In this document: positions 27,132 to 35,900 of the stretch, piece by piece
How positions within the stretch are numbered: the stretch's first letter is position 1
Layout: every line of letters starts with the position of its first letter
NCBI RefSeq assembly: GCF_001570545.1
Contig: NZ_BBXD01000018.1
Coordinates: forward strand, 15,782 to 79,781
DNA length: 64,000 bases
Direction of reading: 5' to 3'
From: Herbidospora mongoliensis
Lineage (GTDB): Bacteria > Actinomycetota > Actinomycetes > Streptosporangiales > Streptosporangiaceae
Notes under the pieces: generated by a model
Told to the model about the DNA's origin: nothing
What the model saw: the letters and a program-made list of their open reading frames with translations, nothing else
Databases searched by the model: none
Program-made: the position numbers and the translations under genes

Positions 27132-28346
27132 TTGCGTGCTCGTGTCACCTATCTCGCCATCTGCGGAACGGCGGCCTTCGCCGGCCACACCGCGTTCACC
27201 CTCAACCTCGTCTACCAGGCCCAGACCGCCGGGCTCGGCCCCCTGCAGATGATCCTGGTCGGGACCGTCCTGGAGGCGGTCTGCTTTCTCGCCCAGGTCC
27301 CCACCGGTGTCCTGGCGGACCTGCGCAGCCGCCGTCTCTCGGTGATCATCGGCTATCTGCTGTTCGGCGCCGGTTTCCTGATCGAGGGCCTGTTCCCGGT
27401 CTTCGGCGCGATCCTGCTCGCGAACGTCGTCTGGGGTGTCGGCGCCACGTTCGTCGACGGCGCCCAGGAAGCGTGGATCGTCGACGAGCTCGGCCCGGAC
27501 CGCGCTCCCGACGTGTTGGTCACCGGTGCTCAGGCGGGCCAGGCGGGGGCCGTGCTGGGTATCGGGGCCAGTGTGGCGCTGGCTGGTTTCGGGTTGAACG
27601 TCCCGATTCTGGTGGCCGCCGTCGTCTGGCTCGTCCTCGGCCTCGCCTTGATCGTCGTCATGCCGGAAGACGGCTTCCACCCCGTCCCGGACCCGGCGTC
27701 CTGGCGCGCGATGCGCGGCCAGGCCGTCACCGCGCTGGCGGCGGTCCGCGCCCACCGAGGTCTGCTCCTGCTGCTGGCAGCCCTGGCCTGTACGGCTTTC
27801 GCCGGCGAGGGCCTGGACCGCCTCACCCAGCTCCATTTCCTGGACGACATCGGCCTCCCCGCGATCGGCGGCGCGCACGTGTGGTTCGGTCTGCTCGCGG
27901 CGGCTTGGATGATCGGCGCGATCGGCGTCACCCAGGTGATCCGCCGGGCCGTCGATCTCCGTGACCCTCGGCGCACGGCCGGGGCGATGGCCGCCTTGAG
28001 GGCCGGGTGCGTGGTGGCGACGATCGTGTTCGCGCTGGCCGGGTCGTTCTGGTCGGCGGCGGTGTCGGCGGTCGCGCTGGGCCTGTCGCGGGCGGCGACC
28101 GGACCGCTGGAGGCGGCCTGGCTGGCCGGGCAGACCGGGTCAGCCACCAGGGCGACCGTGTATTCGCTGTTCAGCCAGGTCAACGCGGCAGGGCAGGTGG
28201 TGGGAGGACCGCCGCTGGGCCTGGTCGCCGAGCGTCTGGGCATCCGGGCGGCCCTGTTGGGCGCCGCCGCGATCACCGTGCCGGCGGTCGGGTTCCTGGT
28301 CGCGGCCGGCCGCACCCACCAAGTGCCCCGACGGGAGGAGGCATAA
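27132..28346 (+). CDS. Major facilitator superfamily efflux transporter
   Basis: 404 residues with about twelve hydrophobic helices. Motif A-like loop GVLADLRSRRLSVIIGYLLF lies between helices 2 and 3, as in drug/H+ antiporters, and a similar but weaker loop follows helix 8. TTG 27132 is the start: GGAG at 27122 is 6 bases upstream and the hydrophobic N-terminus begins there. The gene carries a leader peptide and a WhiB7-like promoter, so antibiotic-induced export is the probable role. The drug is unknown. Confidence 0.88.
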   Translation: MRARVTYLAICGTAAFAGHTAFTLNLVYQAQTAGLGPLQMILVGTVLEAVCFLAQVPTGVLADLRSRRLSVIIGYLLFGAGFLIEGLFPVFGAILLANVVWGVGATFVDGAQEAWIVDELGPDRAPDVLVTGAQAGQAGAVLGIGASVALAGFGLNVPILVAAVVWLVLGLALIVVMPEDGFHPVPDPASWRAMRGQAVTALAAVRAHRGLLLLLAALACTAFAGEGLDRLTQLHFLDDIGLPAIGGAHVWFGLLAAAWMIGAIGVTQVIRRAVDLRDPRRTAGAMAALRAGCVVATIVFALAGSFWSAAVSAVALGLSRAATGPLEAAWLAGQTGSATRATVYSLFSQVNAAGQVVGGPPLGLVAERLGIRAALLGAAAITVPAVGFLVAAGRTHQVPRREEA

Positions 28347-28395
28347 AGTGGCTGGTAGAAGACCTACGCCAGCCATAGTCAGGGGGCGGTTTTCG

Positions 28396-29088
28396 ATGGC
28401 TAGGTTGATTTTCATGATGCCCGCGACGGCGTACTGGACGCTGAAGGACGGCACCCGGCACGCCACGGGTTACTGGGCCGAGGAGTTCGCGGCCCCGTAC
28501 AAGACCCTGACCGAGGCGGGTCATCAGATCGTGGTCGCCACGCCTCGGGGGGTGGTCCCGACGGTCGACATGATGAGTCTGCGGCCGGAGATGGCGGGCG
28601 GGGCGCAGGCCGCGCTGGACCTGGAGGCGGTCATCCGGTCCGCGGAGGAGATGCGGCGGCCGATCCAGCTCTCCGACGCCCGGCTGGAGGACTACGACGC
28701 CGTTTACTGCCCGGGCGGTCACGGTCCGATGGAGGATCTGTGCGTCGACGCCGACGCGGGGCGGCTGCTGACGGCGGCGCTGGCCTCGGGCAAGCCGCTG
28801 GCGATCGTCTGCCACGGGCCCGCGGCGATGCTGGCGACGAGGATCCGGGGTGAGTCGCCCTTCGCGGGCTACCAGGTCACCGCGTTCACCAACGAGGAGG
28901 AAGAGGGCGTCGGGCTCGCTTCCAAGGCCCGGTGGCTGCTGCAGGACGAGCTGATCGCGTTGGGTGTCGACTTCAGCCGGGGCGAGGCGTGGATGCCGTA
29001 CACGGTGGTGGACCACAACCTGTTCACCGGCCAGAACCCGGCGTCCGCCGAGGTCCTGGCCGAGCATCTGCTCAAGGTCCTCCCGTGA
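28396..29088 (+). CDS. DJ-1/PfpI-family protein (class I glutamine amidotransferase-like)
   Basis: 230 residues. The nucleophile elbow is AIVCHGPAAM with the reactive Cys at about 137, preceded by YDAVYCPGGHGPMEDL and the conserved acidic residue of the family. Size and the long insert before the Cys resemble Hsp31-like and intracellular chaperone/glyoxalase members. AGGGGG lies 9 bases before ATG 28396; the frame is open upstream from 28348 but without a ribosome site. The gene ends at a strong bidirectional terminator. Confidence 0.87.
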   Translation: MARLIFMMPATAYWTLKDGTRHATGYWAEEFAAPYKTLTEAGHQIVVATPRGVVPTVDMMSLRPEMAGGAQAALDLEAVIRSAEEMRRPIQLSDARLEDYDAVYCPGGHGPMEDLCVDADAGRLLTAALASGKPLAIVCHGPAAMLATRIRGESPFAGYQVTAFTNEEEEGVGLASKARWLLQDELIALGVDFSRGEAWMPYTVVDHNLFTGQNPASAEVLAEHLLKVLP

Positions 29089-29090
29089 AG

Positions 29091-29114
29091 CCGGCGGCCT
29101 TGGAGGGCCGCCGG
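29091..29114. terminator. Bidirectional terminator at the end of the NRPS operon
   Basis: CCGGCGGCC-TTGGAG-GGCCGCCGG, a perfect 9-bp stem lying between two convergent genes, 2 bases after one stop and 8 bases after the other. It ends the 35-kb NRPS transcript. Confidence 0.85.
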
Positions 29115-29122
29115 AACCGGGG

Positions 29123-29995
29123 TCACTTGGTGTGGTTGTCGCGCCAGCGGAAGGTGAGCAGGCACAACGCGAGGCCGCCGATCATCCAGGCCGCGAGGAC
29201 CAGCGCGACCTTGCCCAGTTCGTAGCTGCCGGTGACTTCCAGGACGGCGGCCTCGGGGCCGAGGAAGACCGAGCGCATGCCCTGGCAGAGCCACTTGAGC
29301 GGGAAGATCCCGGAGGCGTTCAGCAGCCAGTCGGGGACGTCGGTGTGCGGGATGAAGGCGCCGGAGATGAACTGGAGCACCACGAACGGCAGGGTGATGA
29401 CGGCGGTGGCGCTGCGGGCGGAGCGGGGGACGCTGCTGGCGGCGATGCCGAGCATGGTCATGGCGGCCAGGCCCAGGACGAACACCCAGGTGAAGGTGAA
29501 CCAGGTGCCGATCGTGGAGGGGAGATCGAGGTCGTAGAAGGCGACGCCGATGCCGAGCAGGATGGCGATCTGGATGACCGCCACCACGAAGACGCTGCCG
29601 ACCTTGCCGATGAAGTAGGCGCTGGGCGGCATCGGGGTGGCGGCCAGGCGGCGCAGGCCGCCCAGGTCGCGTTCGACGGCGATGGCGATGCCGAGGTTCT
29701 GGAAGCTGACGGCCATGATGCCGGTGCCGATGAGGCCGGCGGCGTACACCTGGGAGACGGTGACGTCGAGGCCGTTGTAGCGGGTGGTGAAGATCGACGC
29801 GAGGATGATCAGCATCACCACGGCGATGGAGAAGACGAAGGCGATCTGGTCGCGTTCGCGGAAGAACATCCGCGTTTCCAGGGCGGTGCGGACGAGGCCG
29901 AGGCGAAGGGCGCGGGCCGGTTCCACCCGGGGCATCCGCGCGGGCGGCCGGCTGCTCGACGGCTGTGCCGCGGTCAGGGTGGCGGGCTCACTCAT
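29123..29995 (-). CDS. ABC-2 type exporter permease
   Basis: 290 residues. A cytoplasmic Pro/Ser-rich head of about 40 residues precedes six hydrophobic helices (FVFSIAVVMLIILASIFTTR is the first), with the TPMPPSAYFIGK coupling region and a SGAFIPHTDVPDWL re-entrant loop, as in DrrB-type drug exporters. Its first 8 bases overlap the ATPase gene. Last gene of the NRPS operon, so it likely exports the peptide and may protect the producer. Confidence 0.92.
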   Translation of the reverse strand: MSEPATLTAAQPSSSRPPARMPRVEPARALRLGLVRTALETRMFFRERDQIAFVFSIAVVMLIILASIFTTRYNGLDVTVSQVYAAGLIGTGIMAVSFQNLGIAIAVERDLGGLRRLAATPMPPSAYFIGKVGSVFVVAVIQIAILLGIGVAFYDLDLPSTIGTWFTFTWVFVLGLAAMTMLGIAASSVPRSARSATAVITLPFVVLQFISGAFIPHTDVPDWLLNASGIFPLKWLCQGMRSVFLGPEAAVLEVTGSYELGKVALVLAAWMIGGLALCLLTFRWRDNHTK

Positions 29996-30827
29996 TCTCG
30001 GCTCCGATCAACTTGATGTAGACGTCTTCGAGGGTGGGGCGGCTGACGGTGAGGCCGGTGATCTCGCCGTGGGCGGCGTACAGGTCGGCGACGGCCTTGG
30101 CGGGGGTGGCGGTGTCGAGGGTCTGGAGACCGTCCTCGCCGATCCACTGGACGGTGCTGACGGCGGTGGCGCGTCCGCCGAGGGTTTTGGGGGTGCCTTC
30201 GGCGACGATGACGCCGCGGGCGATGACGGCGAGGCGGTCGGCGAGGGTCTCGACCTCGTCGAGGTAGTGGCTGGTCAGCAGGATCGTGGTGCCCTCCTGG
30301 GCCAGGCCCAGGATGAGGTCGGCGAACTTGCGGCGGGCCTCGGGGTCCAGGCCGGTGGTGGGTTCGTCCAGGAACAGGAGTTCCGGGTCGCCGATGATGC
30401 CCAGGGCGACGTCGAGGCGGCGGCGCTGGCCGCCGGACAGGTGGTAGACCTTCTTGCCGGCGTGTTCGGTGAGGCCGACCTGGTCGATGACCTGCTCGGG
30501 GTCGCGGGGGTGCTGGTAGTACTGGGCGAAGTTGCGGGTGATCTCGGCGACGCTGAGCTCGGGGGCGTCGGCGGTGCTCTGCCAGACGACGCCGATGCGG
30601 TCGCGCCAGGAGTTGTGGGCGCGGCCGGGGTCGACGCCCAGGACCTCGACCTCGCCGCCGTCGCGGTCGCGGTAGCCCTCCAGGATCTCGACGGTGGTGG
30701 TCTTGCCGGCCCCGTTGGGGCCGAGCAGGCCGAAGACCTCGCCCCGCTGGATGTCCAGGTCGATCCCGTCCACCGCGGTGGTCTTGCCGTATCGCTTCTG
30801 CAAACCTCTGACCCGTACGGCGGTCAT
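29988..30827 (-). CDS. ABC exporter ATPase, DrrA type
   Basis: 279 residues. Walker A GPNGAGKTTT at about 35-44, Q-loop VVWQ, signature HLSGGQRRRL at about 135, Walker B LLFLDEPTTGLD and the switch His in LLTSHYLDE. A C-terminal extension of about 80 residues (VSTVQWIGEDGLQTLDTATP, then TLEDVYIKLIG) is typical of DrrA-like drug-export ATPases. ATGA overlap with the hydrolase gene upstream; works with the permease downstream. Confidence 0.93.
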   Translation of the reverse strand: MTAVRVRGLQKRYGKTTAVDGIDLDIQRGEVFGLLGPNGAGKTTTVEILEGYRDRDGGEVEVLGVDPGRAHNSWRDRIGVVWQSTADAPELSVAEITRNFAQYYQHPRDPEQVIDQVGLTEHAGKKVYHLSGGQRRRLDVALGIIGDPELLFLDEPTTGLDPEARRKFADLILGLAQEGTTILLTSHYLDEVETLADRLAVIARGVIVAEGTPKTLGGRATAVSTVQWIGEDGLQTLDTATPAKAVADLYAAHGEITGLTVSRPTLEDVYIKLIGAENE

Positions 30828-32005
30828 TGCCGCTCTCCTCTCGTCTGGTACCAGGCGACCACCGTGTCGAGCAGGGCTTGGCAGCCCAGCACGAGCTGAC
30901 GGTCGGGGGTGTGCTCGGCCGGGGCGTGGCTGACGCCCCCGGTGCTGGGCACGAACAGCATCGCGGTGGGGACGTGCCTGCTCAGGACGCCGGCGTCGTG
31001 GCCGGCGAAGCTCACCATGCTTGTCGTCGGGACACCGAGGTCCGCGCAGGTCCGGCCCAGCAGGTCCCGCAGGGCGGGGTCGAAGCGGGACTCGGGTTTG
31101 CTCGACAGCGGGGTCACGGCCGCCGTGCAGCGTTCCTCGCGGGCGGCCTCCTCGGCGCGGGCCGCCAGCCGTGCGGCGGCGAGGTCCAGGGCCGCGCGGG
31201 TGGCGGCGCGGAACTCCACCACCAGGCGGGCCTCTCCGGGGACGACGTTGGGCGCCCCCGGGAGCACCTCCACGCAGCCGACGTTGGCGACCATCGAGGG
31301 GTCGGCCTCGGCGGCCACGTCGCGGACGGCGATGAGGATGCGGGCGGCGGCCCGGCCGGCGTCGGCCCGGCGGTCGGTCGGGGTGGTGCCGGCGTGGTTG
31401 GTCTCGCCGGTGACCACGACCGTGTGGCGGTCGATGCCGACGATGCCGTCCACGACGGCCAGGTCGAAGCCGGCCGCCTCCATGCGGGGGCCCTGTTCGA
31501 TGTGCGGTTCGAGGAACGCGGCGACCCGTTTGACGTGGTCGCTCGCGCAGAACGCGGTCGACCCGGTCAGGCCGCCGGTGCTCGTGGGGGCGGCGCCTTC
31601 TTCGTCCCAGAAGCTGACGATCTCCAGGCAGCGGGCCGCCGGGTGGCCGCTCTCGTGCAGGGCGCGCAGCGTCTCCAGCGCGGCGAGCACCCCGTAGGCG
31701 CCGTCGAGCCGGCCGCCGCCCGGGACGGTGTCGGTGTGGGAGCCGGCCAGCAGCCAGGGGTCGCGTCCGCCGGGGGCCCGGCCGAAGATGTTGCCGGTGG
31801 GGTCGCGCCAGGTGACGCAGCCCGCTTCGGCGATGCGGGCGCCGAGCCAGTCGCGGGCGGCCAGGTCGGCGGCCGATCCGGCCACGCGGTCGACGCCGCC
31901 GTCGAGGCGTCCGCCGATCGCGGCCAGGCGGGTGATGTCGGCCAGGAGCCGGTCGCCGCGCACGGTGACCCGGGTGGCCTGCGTGTCGAGGCTGGGGGTC
32001 GTCAC
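30824..32005 (-). CDS. M20-family N-carbamoyl/ureido hydrolase (carbamoylase, beta-ureidopropionase or allantoate amidohydrolase type)
   Basis: 393 residues. Metal and catalytic motifs in order: GSHTDTVPGGGRLDGAYGV, FWDEEGAAPTS, LEPHIEQGP, NHAGTTPTDRR in the dimer domain, and VPSTGGVSHAPAEHT. These enzymes remove a carbamoyl group from an N-carbamoyl amino acid, giving the amino acid, CO2 and NH3. GTG 32005 sits in a GTGA overlap with the carbamoyltransferase gene; an ATG at 32026 also exists. Within an NRPS operon it may supply or unmask a building block such as beta-alanine or a diamino acid. Exact substrate unknown. Confidence 0.88.
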   Translation of the reverse strand: MTTPSLDTQATRVTVRGDRLLADITRLAAIGGRLDGGVDRVAGSAADLAARDWLGARIAEAGCVTWRDPTGNIFGRAPGGRDPWLLAGSHTDTVPGGGRLDGAYGVLAALETLRALHESGHPAARCLEIVSFWDEEGAAPTSTGGLTGSTAFCASDHVKRVAAFLEPHIEQGPRMEAAGFDLAVVDGIVGIDRHTVVVTGETNHAGTTPTDRRADAGRAAARILIAVRDVAAEADPSMVANVGCVEVLPGAPNVVPGEARLVVEFRAATRAALDLAAARLAARAEEAAREERCTAAVTPLSSKPESRFDPALRDLLGRTCADLGVPTTSMVSFAGHDAGVLSRHVPTAMLFVPSTGGVSHAPAEHTPDRQLVLGCQALLDTVVAWYQTRGERQ

Positions 32006-32934
32006 CACCGCGCACCGCCCGCCCATTCCAGGACGGCCATCGCGCTGTAGAGCTTGTTCTCCGCCTGGGCGAAGGCGAGGCTGCGGGGGCCGTCCAGGAC
32101 GCTCGCGGTGACCTCCTCGCCGCGGTGGGCGGGCAGGTCGTGCAGGAAGATCGCGTCCGGCCAGCGGGCCAGCAGGTCGTCGTCGACGCGGAACGGGGCG
32201 AAGACGTCTCGCCAGTCCGGGTCGGGTTTGGTGGTGCCGGTGGTCTGCCAGCGGGTGGTGTAGACGACGTCCACGTCGGCGGGCAGGTCGTCCATGTCGT
32301 GGCGCTCATTGACGTGGGGGAAACCGGGGGGCAGGCCGTATCCGGGCGGGGTCCGCAGGTGGAGCTCGGCAGCCGGGTAGCGGTTCAGCGCCAGGGTCAG
32401 CGCGGTCGCGGTGTTGTTGCCCTCACCCACATACAGCACGCGGAGCCCGTCGACCCGGCCGAAGTGGCGCTGGAGCGTGGTGAGGTCGGCCAGCGCCTGC
32501 GTGGGGTGCTCCTCGGCGCTCATCGCGTTCACCACCGCCATGCGCGGGTGGGCGGCCAGCGCCGCCATCTCGGCCACCGGCCCCGCGGTCCGCACGACCA
32601 GCAGGTCGAGCATGCCGCTGAGCACCCGGCCGGTGTCGGCGATCGTCTCACCGGTGTTGACCTGGAGGTCGCCGGGCCCGTAGGAGATCAGGCCCGACCC
32701 CAGGCGCAGGGCCGCGCTGGAGAAGGCGGTCCGGGTCCGGGTGGAGGTGCGGGTGAAGTAGATCCCCGCGACCCGACCGCGCAGCACCCCGGCCAGCTCC
32801 GGATCGCCCGCCGCGACCCGCTCGGCCATCACGGCGCCACGCGCCACGAGGTGGTCCAGGTCGGCGGGCGGGAGGTCGCCGAGGGTGAGCAGGTTGCGCG
32901 GCCGGGTCGCCAGTGCGGCGTCAGCGGTCGTCAT
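32002..32934 (-). CDS. Ornithine-carbamoyltransferase-like carbamoyltransferase
   Basis: 310 residues. Carbamoyl-phosphate site STRTRTAF at about 63-70 and EEHPTQALADL at about 141-151 are intact, as is the NTGETIADTGRVLSG segment. The amino-acid-binding HCLPA motif reads HDLPAHRGEE, with Asp for Cys. In true ornithine transcarbamylase that Cys contacts the substrate amino group, so a different amine acceptor is likely. OTC-like enzymes in the viomycin and capreomycin clusters (VioL type) carbamoylate a diaminopropionate residue; a similar role is possible. It overlaps the NRPS-E stop by 14 bases; GAGGTG gives its ribosome site. Confidence 0.88.
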   Translation of the reverse strand: MTTADAALATRPRNLLTLGDLPPADLDHLVARGAVMAERVAAGDPELAGVLRGRVAGIYFTRTSTRTRTAFSSAALRLGSGLISYGPGDLQVNTGETIADTGRVLSGMLDLLVVRTAGPVAEMAALAAHPRMAVVNAMSAEEHPTQALADLTTLQRHFGRVDGLRVLYVGEGNNTATALTLALNRYPAAELHLRTPPGYGLPPGFPHVNERHDMDDLPADVDVVYTTRWQTTGTTKPDPDWRDVFAPFRVDDDLLARWPDAIFLHDLPAHRGEEVTASVLDGPRSLAFAQAENKLYSAMAVLEWAGGARW

Positions 32935-35900
32935 GGTTCACCTCACTGGTGACACGGGCGAGCGTGTCGACGTAGGGCGGATGGAACAGTCCCCGGTGGC
33001 TGCTGCCGAGCCGGGTGACGGTGAGCCCGCGCAGCGCGAGCTCACGCCAGCGGGTCAGATAGTCGGAGTAGGGCAGGTGACCGGTCACGCTGTGCTGCCC
33101 GCTCGCGGCGTCGTCGCTGGCGACCAGCCGGACCTTGATCGGCAGCGGCGTGAACCGGTAGGCGGCGGTGGCGGCGTCGAGGGTCCGCCACAGCCGGATC
33201 TCCTCGGCGAGCGCGGCCAGGTCGTCGCGCCCGGCGGCGATGCCGAGATCGTTGAGCAGCCGCTGCGCCCGGTAGCCGGTCAGCCCCCGGGCCAGCCGGT
33301 TCGTGCCGGGGTCGGCCAGCAGGCGCTCCAGCTCGTCGAAGGTCTCCGCGCCGACGTGGCTGCCCGGGATGTCGGTCATCGGGTCGGCGAGCGTGAGCCG
33401 CTCCGGGGGCCGTCCCTGGGCGGTGAGGCGGCGGGCCAGCTCCCAGGCGATGACGCTGCCGGAGGACCAGGCGAACAGCCGCAGGCTCCCGGCCGGGAGA
33501 TGCCGCAGGTAGTGGTCACTGAGCGCCGCGATGTCGGCCGCCCGTTCCAGGTCCGGGACGGCCAGCGCCGTGACGGGGACCTTGAGGCGCTCGGCGAGCG
33601 GCAGATACCAGTGGGAACTCCCGCCTGCGGGGTGGATCGCGATGATCGGTCGGCCCTCGGCCTTGTTCAGCGGGAACAGCGGGCTCGTGGCGGTGTCGAT
33701 TCGGCTGTCGACCCGGCTGTCGACGCGGGCGGCGATGGCGCGGAGCGTGCGCAGTTCGAGGATGTCGGCGGCGCGGAGCCCGACGTTCTGCTCGCTGGCC
33801 AGGCCCACGGCGCGGAGCATGAGCAGGGAGTGTCCGCCCAGGTCGAAGAAGTCGTCGCCGGTGCTGACGTCCCGCTTGAAGATCATCCGCCAGATGGCGG
33901 CCAGGGCGTGTTCGGTGGGGGTCTCCGGGGAGACGGTGTGGATGCGGGCCGGCGGAGTGGGCGAGGGGAGCGCGGCCCGGTCGAGCTTGCCACCGGGGGT
34001 GACGGGGATGGCGTCGATCATGACGACCCGCCACGGGATCTGAGGGGCGGGCAGACGCTCCCGCAACCAGGCGAGCAGCTCCTCCTCGCGTCCGGCGCTC
34101 GCTTCCCGCGCGACAGACGTGCCCTCTTCCTGGTCCGCTTCCGTGCTCTGTGCGGCGTGCGATGTCTGTTCAAAATGGGGTTCTTTTACGGCTTCCGCCC
34201 ACCCGCCCGGCCGTCTCGGTGTCGTGGCCGGTGAGGCAGACACCGCGTAGGCCACGAGGTGACCGTCCACGGGGACGGCGACGGCGGCACGGACGGCAGG
34301 GTGGGCCGCCAGGACCGCGGCGGTCTCACCGGGTTCGACGCGGTGTCCCCGGATCTTGACCTGGTCGTCGGTCCGCCCGATCAGATCGAGGTCACCCGAT
34401 TCCAGGACCCGCCCCAGGTCACCCGTCCGATACATCCGGGAGCCGGGAGGCCCGTCCGGGTCCGGGACGAACCGTTCGGCGGTCAGCGCCGGACGCCCCC
34501 GATACCCCCGGGCGACCCCGCCGCCACCGATGACGACCTCGCCGGGCACGCCCTGAGGCGCGGCGTGGAACCAGCGGTCGACCACGCGGACGGTCGCGCC
34601 CGGCATCGCCCGCCCGATCGGGACACGCTCGCCGTCGCCCAGCTCTTCCGGGTTGATGGCGGTGTGGACGGCGCAGGCGACGGTGGCCTCGGTGGGGCCG
34701 TACTCGTTGACGAGCACCGAGCCCGGCGCGGCGGCCAGCCAGCGGCGGGCCAGGGCGGTCGTGAGGGTTTCGCCGCCGATCAGCCACGTGGTGGGCTGCT
34801 GCGGGGTGGTGGCGAGGATCTCCAGGTGGGAGGGGGTGAGCTTGACGAACCCGTAGGGGGCGCCGTCGGCGAGGAGCTTGCCGAGGTCCTCCGGGCGATC
34901 GGGCAGGATGTGCACGCGCTCACCGGTGACGAGGGGGACGAAGAGAGCGGTGACCGCCATGTCGTAGGCGGGCGACGAGATCAGCGGGGCCGAGCCCTTC
35001 GCGGCCGCTGTCCGGATATATCCGGATAGGTTGCGGTGGCTGACCTCCACCCCCTTCGGCCGCCCCGTGGAGCCCGAAGTGAAGATCACATAGGCGAGAC
35101 TGTCGAGGTCTACCTCCACCGGATCGATCGGCTGCGCCCGGCCCCAGGTCGACGTGGAAAACACCGTCGATGCTTCCGACAGGTTGTCCCAAGCGGGGAG
35201 AGGGGCCACGGCTCCCGCGTCAGACAGGTCGCCCCAGGTGGGGGACTCTCCGAGAGGGCCCACGGCTCCCGCATCAGACAGGTCGTCCAGGGTGGGGGAA
35301 TCGCCGATGACGGCGACGGCTCCCGCGTCAGGCAGGACGTCTGGGGTGGGGAGATCGCCGAGGAGGGCGACGGCTCCCGCGTCGGTCAGGACATCCGAAA
35401 CTCGTCGGGCCGGCCACGCAGGGTCGATGGGGAGGTAGGCGGCTCCGGTGTACCAGACGCCGAGCAGCGCGGCCACGAGGTCAGGTCCCCGCCCGAGCCG
35501 TACCCCGACGACCTTCTCCGGCCCGGCGCCCGCCGCCGCGAGCAGCCCGGCCACGCGCCGCGCCCGTTCGTGCAGCGCGGTATAGGTGACGGTCTCGGTC
35601 CCTCCCTCAGCGACCGAGACCGCCACGGCATCGGGGGTCCGGAGGACCTGCGCGAGGATCGAATTGGGCACGGAGCCCCGCGATTCCGGCGGCGTGCTCT
35701 GGGTCGCTTCGGCGGTGAAGCACGGGATGAGGGTGTCGCCTTCAGGGTCGTCGGCCATGGCGGTGATGACGGCTCGGTAGGCGTCGGCCAGGTGGGTGGC
35801 GTGGTGGCGGCTCAGGGAGCGGCGGTGGGTGGTCAGGGTGAGGACGCCGTTGGAGGTGGTGACCATCAGCGGGAACTCGTTGGGGACCTCTCCGACGCTC

